From positions 1-35,268 of the IMG/VR virus record IMGVR_UViG_3300020457_000032: a DNA stretch of 35,268 nt; one strand, given 5' to 3'. Shown piece by piece: positions 1 to 6,979 of this stretch. The notes beneath the pieces are model-generated. The model saw nothing but the letters and a program-made list of their open reading frames with translations, searched no databases and was not told the DNA's origin. This stretch comes from a virus. The first letter of the stretch is position 1; each line of letters begins with the position of its first letter. Made by a program: the position numbers and the translations under genes.

Positions 1-148
1 ACTTTGCACACAATTCTCTTTTCTCAAACATTTCATACTGTCTTTCTCTCCATCCAGTATAAACACCAGAAACATTACTGAATATAATCAAAGGTACTGC
101 AAATACTACAGTGAAATTAACATATGCTTTCTTTAGTTTCTTAAACAT
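1..148 (-). CDS. Hypothetical membrane protein, partial (3' end outside window)
   Basis: An ATG at 148 opens a frame that stays open to the window edge, giving 49 residues. The N-terminus is basic (MFKKLKK) and is followed by one hydrophobic segment (about residues 10-27), then a charged stretch rich in Arg, Glu and Lys. This looks like a small single-pass membrane protein with its N-terminus inside. It begins immediately after the nrdB stop codon, so it is probably cotranscribed with nrdAB. I do not recognise the family, and the C-terminus is missing from the window. Confidence 0.6.
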   Translation of the reverse strand, partial: MFKKLKKAYVNFTVVFAVPLIIFSNVSGVYTGWRERQYEMFEKRELCAK

Positions 149-1279
149 TTAGAGTTTGAATCCTGAGAAGGTGTCTTTTTTCATGTCTTGTTTGATACCA
201 CCAACAACATAGGACTCAACCTCTGTCTCTTGTGGTGCTACTTGCAATCCCTTAGAAGAGATCCAATGCTCTGTCCAAGGTAATGGATTGTTTTTGATGG
301 GTGCATCATAAATTGGATCTAATCCAAGTGCTCTCATCCTCTTGTTAGCAATCCACTCAACATATTTTATCAGTAACTTATCATTTAGACCTATCATAGT
401 ACCATCTTTGAATAAGTATTGTGCCCAATCCTTCTCTTCATCAACTGCTTTTCTAAACATTTCTGTTATAGTTTCTTTCTCTTCCTCTGCTATCTCTTGC
501 ATGACAGGATCATCTCCATTCTGCCAATTTTTCATTATTTGTTGTGTAAGAACGAGGTGTTGGTTCTCATCTCTAGAGATAAGGGAGATGATTTTTGCTG
601 ACCCTTCCATAAGTTTGAGTTCACCAAAGGCAAAGCTGCAAGCGAAAGAGACATAAAAGCGAATACCTTCAAGGATGTTAACATTGGCGACTGCTCTGTA
701 AAGACTTCTCTTAAGATCTTTCTCAGTCCAGGTTGTAGAAGGAGATCCTTTAGAATCTGCTTTCCACATACTTCCTTGTCCCCATTCCTGTGCATAGTTT
801 ATAAACTCATCATAAGCTTTAGTAACAGATTCAGCACGAGCTATAATTTTTTCATCTTCAAGAATAGTATCGAAGACCTCGGAAGCATTTGGATAGATAT
901 TTTTGATGATGTATGTATAAGATCTACTATGGATCATCTCCATAAACTCCCATACTTTCATAGCACCTTCTAGTTCTGGTAAAGAACAATAAGGTGCAAA
1001 TGCCATACCAGGTCCACGTCCTTGAACTGAATCAAGTAGAATCTGATACTTCAAATTGCTAGTGAATATATGCTTCTGTTCTGGACGTAATGATTGATAG
1101 TCACCACGATCTTTCTGAAGAGATACCTCTTCTGGTCTCCAAAAATATCCAAGCATTCTACTCGTAAGCTTCTCGAATACTGGATACTTATATTCATCAT
1201 ATCTTTGTACTCCCAAAGGAGCACCAAAGAACATGGGTTGATTTATAGTGTCAACAATATTATTGTTGAACACTGTCAT
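149..1279 (-). CDS. nrdB: Ribonucleotide reductase class Ia, beta (R2) subunit
   Basis: This is the small subunit of the class Ia enzyme, which holds the diiron-tyrosyl radical used by NrdA to reduce ribonucleotides to dNTPs. Counting from the ATG at 1279 (376 aa), Asp83, Glu114 and His117 match the E. coli R2 iron ligands Asp84, Glu115 and His118, and Tyr121 in HSRSYTYI matches radical Tyr122. A second ligand pair lies in the DENQH motif. A GTG at 1309 would add ten residues and overlap nrdA. I prefer the ATG because cyanophage NrdB proteins usually begin near MTVFN. It lies just downstream of nrdA, forming a nucleotide-supply operon. All visible metal and radical residues are intact. Confidence 0.95.
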   Translation of the reverse strand: MTVFNNNIVDTINQPMFFGAPLGVQRYDEYKYPVFEKLTSRMLGYFWRPEEVSLQKDRGDYQSLRPEQKHIFTSNLKYQILLDSVQGRGPGMAFAPYCSLPELEGAMKVWEFMEMIHSRSYTYIIKNIYPNASEVFDTILEDEKIIARAESVTKAYDEFINYAQEWGQGSMWKADSKGSPSTTWTEKDLKRSLYRAVANVNILEGIRFYVSFACSFAFGELKLMEGSAKIISLISRDENQHLVLTQQIMKNWQNGDDPVMQEIAEEEKETITEMFRKAVDEEKDWAQYLFKDGTMIGLNDKLLIKYVEWIANKRMRALGLDPIYDAPIKNNPLPWTEHWISSKGLQVAPQETEVESYVVGGIKQDMKKDTFSGFKL

Positions 1280-1289
1280 GCCATTTGGC

Positions 1290-3584
1290 TCAGATCGTAC
1301 AGGACTCACAGGATTCTTCTTCTAGGTTTTCAATTTCAGCAATAAGGTTAGACACTACTACTGGTTCTTCTATCTCATCACTCTTCATGTCATGAGTATT
1401 CTGATAGTAAGATGTCTTCCAACCATACTTGTAGGTTGTTAGAAGATCCTGAGCCATTACAGATACAGGAACTTCATTATCGTCATAGTTCTCTGGATTA
1501 TAACTCCAATTGCCAGAAATTGCTTGGTCAAAGAACTTCTGCATCACAGATACTACGTTTATATATCCGTTGTTACTCTTCATCTCCCATAACAAAGTGT
1601 AATTATTTTTTAGACTAGCATACGAAGGAACTATTTGTTTGAGTGGTCCTTTCTTTGACTTCTTAATCGATAGATAATCCCTTGGTGGTTCAATACCATT
1701 AGTTGCATTAGATACAACAGATGATGATTCACTAGGCATCTGTGCTGACAGTGTACTATGTCTCAAACCATGTATTCTTATGGACTCTCTAAGTTCTTCC
1801 CAGTCATGTTGTAATGGAACACTACTAATCTCATCTACATCTTTTTTATAATGATCTATAGGTAACTCTCCATCAAAATATTTTGTGGAACTGAATCCTT
1901 CACATGAACCTCTTTCTTCAGCAAGTTTATTAGATGCTTTTAGAAGGAAGAACTGAAAAGATTCTGTCAAAGTATGAACTGCATCCCATGCTTCTTGTGA
2001 ATCATAATCATGACCTAACTTAGCGAGGTAATGTGCTAATCCAATGAACCCTATACCTAGTGATCTTCTCTTCTTCGTAGATTTTTCAGCAGCAACAACA
2101 GGATACTCCTGATAATCAATAATCTCTTCTAATGCACGAACAGATAGATCACATAACTCTTCCAACTCTTTGTCTGAAGTTACTTTACCTACGTTAATAG
2201 CAGATAGAATACACAATGCTATCTCACCATTAGGGTCATCTATATGTTGAACAGGTGTAGTAGGTAAAGTAATCTCTTGGCATAGGTTACTCATGGTAAC
2301 CTTGTCTTTGAAGGAAGAATGACTGTTACAATGGTCAATATTCATGATGTAAATACGACCAGTCTCTGCTCTCTCCTTTAGTAAATCCCCAATCAGTTCC
2401 TGTGCACTGACTGTTGTTCTTGGGATTGATTCATCCAGTTCGTAACTCCGATATAGGTCATCAAACTCAGGGGTCCCATAACTCTCATAAAGGCCAGGAA
2501 CATTATGAGGGGAAAATAACGAGACTTCCTGATTTTGGATAAACCTTTCATAGAATAACTTACTTAACTGGATGGAGTAGTCGAGTTTTCTGACACGGTT
2601 ATCTTCTGTTCCTTTGTTGTTTTTGAGGACGAGGATGTCTTGGATTTCCTGATGCCAGATCGGAAAGTGGACAGTCGCTGAACCGCCTCTGATCCCGTTT
2701 TGTGTACAGCAACGGACAGTAGCCTCAAATTTTTTAAGGAAGGGTACAACACCTGTGTGCTGAACCTCTCCACCTCGGATTCTAGAGTTGATTCCTCGGA
2801 TTCTTCCTCCGTTAATGCCGATACCAGCACGTTGTGCGACGTATTTCCCAATAGCCATATCAGAGCTAAAGATACTATCGAGGGTATCATCAGAATCAAC
2901 CAAAACACAAGATGCAAATTGACGGATGGGCGTTCTGACACCTGCCATAACGGGCGTTGGGATGTTGAGTCGGTGTCTGCTGATTGCGTTGTAGTATCGT
3001 CGGACATAATTGATCCTATTTTCTTGTGGATAGTTAGCAAATAAAGTAGCAGCGATCATCATATACATCTGCTGAGGAGTCTCATATACCTGTGTTGTAC
3101 TCCTATCTTGTACAAGATACTTGTCAACAACCTGGCGAAGACCTGCATATGTAAACAGATAATCCCTTGTGTGATCGATGGAATCATTGAGAAGAGATAT
3201 TTCCTCATCAGAATACTTATCACGTACTGTAGGAGCATATACACCCCTCTCAATACAAGAATCAATATGTTCTGACAATGGTGGAATCTCTTCCAACCTA
3301 CCATATAAACTCTTCTTCAAAGAGAAGAGTAATAAACGAGCAGCAACGAACTGATAGTTGGGATGATCCAAATCAATTAGGTCTGAAGCAGACTTGATTA
3401 AGATACTTTGAATCTCAGCAGTGCTGATTCCATCAAATAGTTGAAGTCCAGATTGAATTTCAACTTGTGAAGAAGATACGTTAGCGAGTCCATCACATGC
3501 ACGATCAACCATGACGTGCATCTTTTCTAGATTCAATGGTTCTATTGAACCATTTCTTTTTCTAACTGACGTTCCGTTGCTCAT
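1290..3584 (-). CDS. nrdA: Ribonucleotide reductase class Ia, alpha (R1) subunit
   Basis: This is the catalytic large subunit that converts ribonucleoside diphosphates to deoxy forms. It has an N-terminal ATP-cone-like region with KRNGS near its start. The redox-active Cys226 lies in ASCVLVD and its partner is Cys458 (E. coli 225 and 462). The catalytic triad is Asn433-Cys435-Glu437 in NLCQE. The C-terminal CESC pair matches the cysteines re-reduced by thioredoxin or glutaredoxin. A TTG at 3596 extends the frame, but the ATG at 3584 overlaps the primase stop as ATGA and has GGAAAAAAG upstream, so I use it (764 aa). Together with nrdB it increases the dNTP pool during phage replication. Confidence 0.96.
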   Translation of the reverse strand: MSNGTSVRKRNGSIEPLNLEKMHVMVDRACDGLANVSSSQVEIQSGLQLFDGISTAEIQSILIKSASDLIDLDHPNYQFVAARLLLFSLKKSLYGRLEEIPPLSEHIDSCIERGVYAPTVRDKYSDEEISLLNDSIDHTRDYLFTYAGLRQVVDKYLVQDRSTTQVYETPQQMYMMIAATLFANYPQENRINYVRRYYNAISRHRLNIPTPVMAGVRTPIRQFASCVLVDSDDTLDSIFSSDMAIGKYVAQRAGIGINGGRIRGINSRIRGGEVQHTGVVPFLKKFEATVRCCTQNGIRGGSATVHFPIWHQEIQDILVLKNNKGTEDNRVRKLDYSIQLSKLFYERFIQNQEVSLFSPHNVPGLYESYGTPEFDDLYRSYELDESIPRTTVSAQELIGDLLKERAETGRIYIMNIDHCNSHSSFKDKVTMSNLCQEITLPTTPVQHIDDPNGEIALCILSAINVGKVTSDKELEELCDLSVRALEEIIDYQEYPVVAAEKSTKKRRSLGIGFIGLAHYLAKLGHDYDSQEAWDAVHTLTESFQFFLLKASNKLAEERGSCEGFSSTKYFDGELPIDHYKKDVDEISSVPLQHDWEELRESIRIHGLRHSTLSAQMPSESSSVVSNATNGIEPPRDYLSIKKSKKGPLKQIVPSYASLKNNYTLLWEMKSNNGYINVVSVMQKFFDQAISGNWSYNPENYDDNEVPVSVMAQDLLTTYKYGWKTSYYQNTHDMKSDEIEEPVVVSNLIAEIENLEEESCESCTI

Positions 3585-4558
3585 ACTTTTTTCCAAGTTT
3601 GTAGTTTCAATTTAGCTTTCAATCCATTGAATGTATTCAATTTTACCAGTTCCATGACGTTATGTCCAGCAATGTACATATCATTGACATCTTTTTCACG
3701 AATCTCTGACGGGAAGATGACCACTTCCTTATTCAACGAGATGGTCTTAGCAATTTTAGAGACGATCTCCCTGTTCCTGGGTTCGTTATCGTAGATGTAG
3801 GTAAAGTCAAAATCGTAATTGCTAAGATCCACGTCACTACCGCACATAGCAATGGAATTATCAATGAACGTGGAATCAAATGGTCCTTCGGTGACATAAA
3901 CTTTCTTAGTCCTATCTATTTGTTCTAGACCGTACACTTTAGGGTGGTTGTCCACAAGCATTATAGTGAGATATTTAGGTTGTTGCTTGCCATCTAATGC
4001 CCGTCCTTGGAATCCTATAAGAGTCTTATTTTCATTATACATTGGTATGACTATACGAGGATGATCGTAAAGAATATTATCAAATGTTGGCTTGAAAGTA
4101 TTACAGAAATGTTTAAACTTATCAGTATAATAAAACTTAGTCGGATCAAGTTTTCTATTCTTTAAATACAAACTTGCCCTAGCAACATCAGATGCTAAAG
4201 GCAAGTTAATTTTCTTCTTGAATACAGGTTTACCAATTACTTTCTTGAAGTCTGGTTCAGGTGTAACGGTTGCTTTACCAGTTAGACCTTGCTTATATCT
4301 CTCCATTACATATTGGTCATATAAATGAGAGTCCTGATCCTTTAGGAAATTTGTAAAGGATCTGGATAGACCACAGTTATGGCACCTGAAATTGAAGTCT
4401 GTCTTGATTTGATATAGATATGCTCTCGTCTTATTCTTATTCTTTTTAGAGTCACCACAATAAGGACATCTAAAATTGTAAAGATTATTCTTTGTTCTCT
4501 TGAATTTATTCAGCCTTGCAGATACCAAAGAAATATACTTGGCATCAACATGAATCAT
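3581..4558 (-). CDS. gp61: DNA primase, T4 gp61-like
   Basis: This primase lays down RNA primers at the fork together with gp41 helicase. The N-terminus holds a zinc-ribbon: CPYCG near residue 31 and CHNCG near residue 60. A Toprim-type core follows, with VTEGPFDSTF carrying the acidic Glu and a later FTYIYDNEPRN segment. At 325 aa it is close to T4 gp61. Its ATG overlaps the upstream stop as TAATG, and its stop overlaps the nrdA start as ATGA, so the three genes are translationally coupled. The link between primase and nrdAB fits early or middle replication expression. Confidence 0.9.
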   Translation of the reverse strand: MIHVDAKYISLVSARLNKFKRTKNNLYNFRCPYCGDSKKNKNKTRAYLYQIKTDFNFRCHNCGLSRSFTNFLKDQDSHLYDQYVMERYKQGLTGKATVTPEPDFKKVIGKPVFKKKINLPLASDVARASLYLKNRKLDPTKFYYTDKFKHFCNTFKPTFDNILYDHPRIVIPMYNENKTLIGFQGRALDGKQQPKYLTIMLVDNHPKVYGLEQIDRTKKVYVTEGPFDSTFIDNSIAMCGSDVDLSNYDFDFTYIYDNEPRNREIVSKIAKTISLNKEVVIFPSEIREKDVNDMYIAGHNVMELVKLNTFNGLKAKLKLQTWKKV

Positions 4559-4956
4559 TACCTATTTTCTGGAGGGATTTTTATTATAGCAGGTGTAGGG
4601 TCTGGGGTCAATCCTTTTTTGAGGACTGCTTGTCCGACTGGACTAACGATGAAAGAAATAACAGCAAGAGCACCAAATATGCTCCACATTTTCTTTTCCA
4701 TGATCCTGAGTCTTTCATCTACCTTGCGAATATCTCTCTCACATCCTGCCTTAATCTCCTGAGCTTGACGGTTGACCTCTCTATGAACCGATTCCACTTT
4801 CTCAAATAGTACTGCATCTATCCTATCCTGTTTGTCTAATTTTTCATCATGGACAGCAAGCATCTGCCCCATCTTGATATTGTTTTCTTGAAGGGTTTCT
4901 ATTACTCTCTCTAGTCTTTCTAATACTTGATCGTTCACTCTCATTTTGGCATCCAA
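4558..4956 (-). CDS. Coiled-coil protein with C-terminal membrane anchor
   Basis: This 132-aa protein has an N-terminal part (residues 1 to about 88) rich in heptad-like Leu, Ile and Val with alternating Glu, Lys and Arg, typical of a coiled coil. One hydrophobic segment follows (about 89-108), then a short proline-rich tail. The layout resembles XhlA or haemolysin-type small phage membrane proteins and some tail or lysis accessory proteins, but I see no diagnostic motif. It overlaps gp61 by one base and the upstream gene by sixteen. Function unknown; a lysis or membrane-scaffold role is only a possibility. Confidence 0.75.
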   Translation of the reverse strand: MDAKMRVNDQVLERLERVIETLQENNIKMGQMLAVHDEKLDKQDRIDAVLFEKVESVHREVNRQAQEIKAGCERDIRKVDERLRIMEKKMWSIFGALAVISFIVSPVGQAVLKKGLTPDPTPAIIKIPPENR

Positions 4957-5126
4957 GCTTTACGTGATCTGGGACCAAGATAGGCAAACTTTTTCCTTTT
5001 CTTCTTCCGAATTATAGGATCATCTCCAAGTTCAGTAGCAGGTTTTATATTCCCACTAGAAATATTATTCGTAGGTACTTCTTCCCTAAGAATATTTAGA
5101 ATTCTGTTGAGTTTCTTATCATCCAT
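4941..5126 (-). CDS. Small conserved basic hypothetical protein
   Basis: This 61-aa protein has an N-terminal amphipathic helix (LNRILNILREE) and a C-terminal basic segment (IIRKKKRKK) ending in LGPRSRKAWMPK. Similar short proteins occur in other cyanomyoviruses as I remember them, but no function is known to me. Its ATG is coupled to the upstream stop (TAATG) and its 3' end overlaps the next gene by sixteen bases. The basic tail suggests nucleic acid or acidic-protein binding, which is inference only. Confidence 0.7.
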   Translation of the reverse strand: MDDKKLNRILNILREEVPTNNISSGNIKPATELGDDPIIRKKKRKKFAYLGPRSRKAWMPK

Positions 5127-5497
5127 TAGATAGAAGTAAGTATAACGTGAGCTTCTTTATGAAGATCAATCGTATCCAGACCAGACTTAGGATAATCAGG
5201 TATCCTGTTCAAGAATACCAAAAACGTTTTCAATATAGTCCAATACTCTTTATCTATCTTATAAAAAAGAAGTGGTATGGTACCTTCACCAAATACATTG
5301 AAGCAAATAATTAAATGATTCAGGATGAGATGGTGTTTCAAATCACCCTGAGTCATATATTTCTTCAACAGCCTCTTTATATACTTGAAACGTTTCATGT
5401 CCTCCTCAAAATCCTCCATAGTGGAGGCATGAGGATTTTCATAATGTTTTATAGCAAAGAGCAAATGATTTTCATCATTTAGTTCATCAAATTTCAT
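5126..5497 (-). CDS. Conserved cyanophage hypothetical protein
   Basis: This 123-aa, mostly helical-looking protein begins MKFDELNDENHLLFAIKHYE. It has a basic helix (RFKYIKRLLKKYM) near residue 40 and a hydrophobic middle (HLILNHLIICFNVFG). I believe the family is common in T4-like cyanophages, but its function is not known to me. It is followed without a gap by the small basic gene (one-base overlap). Its position after virion-like genes and before the coiled-coil membrane protein suggests a late or accessory structural role, without direct evidence. Confidence 0.75.
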   Translation of the reverse strand: MKFDELNDENHLLFAIKHYENPHASTMEDFEEDMKRFKYIKRLLKKYMTQGDLKHHLILNHLIICFNVFGEGTIPLLFYKIDKEYWTILKTFLVFLNRIPDYPKSGLDTIDLHKEAHVILTSI

Positions 5498-5515
5498 ACC
5501 AAGTTATTGCAAATT

Positions 5516-6085
5516 TTATGCAACTACTGTTATTGTTCCAGCAGCAGATCCAATTCCAGCAGCGTTAGTGATAGTAGACGCTGTGTTAGTGCCGTTATCC
5601 TTTACAGTTCCACCGTTCAATGCTAATGCATTAGCACCGATTGATAGTACATCATCAGCATTAGTTGCAGCATTAGCAGCACCAATAACCTTACTGAATA
5701 CTAATTCATTAGTACCAGTTCCAGCAGTGTAATTAGCAACAACATTCCTTGATGGAGTATCGTTAGTAATTGTCAACTGTGGTGTGCCTGTAACGTCAAC
5801 TGCCTCATTGAAACGTACTCTAACAGATAGAGTACCACCATCAGACTTATCAAACGAACTTGAGATCCATTCAATTTCTGTGATGTCAGCAGCACCAATA
5901 GATACTGCTAGTCCACTGATCGCTACTAATAGTTCAGGATCAGCGTCTGTGTTATCATTGCCACTCCAAGCAGATCCAGCCTCACGAACCCAACCTGTTG
6001 CATTTGCAAACACTTCTTTCTTTTCTGTGGTGGTTAGATTCTTTGGCTTAGACTCATCACCATCCGATGCTCCCCAGAGTGCCAT
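5516..6085 (-). CDS. Virion-associated protein with Ig-like/SwmB-type domain
   Basis: This 189-aa protein has two parts. The N-terminal 55 or so residues (MALWGASDGDESKPKNLT, then GWVREAGSAW) match a module I associate with cyanophage structural proteins. The C-terminal part has the beta-rich pattern RVRFNEAVDVTGTPQLTI, then a Tyr-Thr-Ala-Gly-Thr-Gly-Thr stretch and LVFSKVIGAAN. This resembles SwmB/Ig-like repeats of cell-surface adhesins. The rest is rich in Ala, Gly, Thr and Asn, as in exposed beta proteins. A GATAAATA octamer lies 27 bases upstream, as for other late genes here. A decoration or fibre-like role on the capsid or tail is inferred. Confidence 0.75.
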   Translation of the reverse strand: MALWGASDGDESKPKNLTTTEKKEVFANATGWVREAGSAWSGNDNTDADPELLVAISGLAVSIGAADITEIEWISSSFDKSDGGTLSVRVRFNEAVDVTGTPQLTITNDTPSRNVVANYTAGTGTNELVFSKVIGAANAATNADDVLSIGANALALNGGTVKDNGTNTASTITNAAGIGSAAGTITVVA

Positions 6086-6110
6086 GTGTTTCCTTATATT
6101 TTACGTAAAT

Positions 6111-6311
6111 CTATTTATCTCTAGCGATAATTGCCTTAGACACTTGTGCTAAAAGTTTATCATCCATATCAGTCTTAGTAAGCTTGACTGCTTTAGCAAG
6201 GATAAACAAACACAATTCTATAAGTTTTTCTCCAAGCTCCTCATTCTCAGGGATCTTGTTTACTGCATCCTTAATTATTTGTGATGCAAATGGAAGTAGA
6301 AATGATAACAT
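6111..6311 (-). CDS. Small hypothetical protein
   Basis: This 66-aa protein starts with a hydrophobic segment (MLSFLLPFASQII). Helical stretches rich in Glu, Lys and Leu follow (ENEELGEKLIELCLFILAKAVKL). It could be a small membrane-associated or helical-bundle protein. It sits between the 211-aa basic protein and the Ig-like virion protein. Its stop codon is inside the GATAAATA motif that may drive the next gene. I do not recognise a family. Confidence 0.65.
   Translation of the reverse strand: MLSFLLPFASQIIKDAVNKIPENEELGEKLIELCLFILAKAVKLTKTDMDDKLLAQVSKAIIARDK
6112..6119 (-). promoter_or_regulatory. T4 late-promoter-like octamer GATAAATA
   Basis: GATAAATA differs at one position from the T4 late consensus TATAAATA. 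It lies 27 bases upstream of the Ig-like virion gene, overlapping the stop codon of the preceding small gene. The same motif and spacing recur upstream of several other genes in this window. Confidence 0.5.
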
Positions 6312-6343
6312 GATCTAATTTTTTTTACTCAACGTATATAGGC

Positions 6344-6979
6344 TCACTGTTTATTACTTACTAATCTACCTCGTTTATTGTAGTATTTGTATTCACCTTT
6401 CTTCAAAGTATTGAGAGATGCTTCTGCTTCTCTACGCCACTTCTTGAAATTTTTAGCTTGCTTATGCTTTGAAGCTGCCTTCTTTAGTAGTTCATCCTTT
6501 ATACTTTCACCAACAACTCTTGCACCAGCAGGTTTTCTATATCCACGATTACGTTTTACCTTAAGATCCTTTTCAAGTGGTCTCTTTTTCCACCCATATA
6601 CTCTATGAGCACTAGCACCTTCTGAACTACCTCTTGGGTGTAAGGATGCTTGCATTGCTTTATACTCACTTGTTCTTTCTGGTTCCTCTCCAAAAAGTTT
6701 AGGTCCTTTTGATTTCTTCTCTGCTGCTGCTTTCTCACCAGGATTTGTTGTCTTTCTAGCAAGGTTACCAATCTTGGCATCCCTTCTTACTTGTCTATGT
6801 TTCTTAGGATCTATATCAAATGATTCTTTCTTCGCACCCTTCTGTCTCATAAAGTCTTTAAAATCAATTTCAACTCTTCTTGCTCTAGCACGATCCTGTT
6901 TTTTAGGATCATTACTATAGGAAAGTGCAGATGCTTGATTTAATTTCTTCGTATCCTTTACACTAAGTGACTCTTTCAT
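6344..6979 (-). CDS. Highly basic late protein, probably virion-internal
   Basis: This 211-aa protein is rich in Lys and Arg throughout, with segments such as QDRARARRVEIDF, KHRQVRRDAKIGNLARK and KRNRGYRKPAGARVV. It ends in a positively charged region (KKWRREAEASLNTLKKGEYKYYNKRGR). No enzyme motif is visible. Its ATG overlaps the stop of the 826-aa basic protein as ATGA, so the two are translationally coupled and probably act together. High charge and position in the late block suggest a DNA-associated protein packaged in the capsid and perhaps ejected with the genome; that is inference. Confidence 0.8.
   Translation of the reverse strand: MKESLSVKDTKKLNQASALSYSNDPKKQDRARARRVEIDFKDFMRQKGAKKESFDIDPKKHRQVRRDAKIGNLARKTTNPGEKAAAEKKSKGPKLFGEEPERTSEYKAMQASLHPRGSSEGASAHRVYGWKKRPLEKDLKVKRNRGYRKPAGARVVGESIKDELLKKAASKHKQAKNFKKWRREAEASLNTLKKGEYKYYNKRGRLVSNKQ

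Noticed and set aside
2564-3040. 158-aa minus-strand frame inside nrdA
   Set aside because: It lies entirely within the well-supported nrdA coding region in another frame, with low-complexity Ser/Thr/Glu composition and no ribosome site.
3581-3596. TTG start that would lengthen NrdA by four residues
   Set aside because: The ATG at 3584 makes a standard ATGA overlap and has a better-placed ribosome site.
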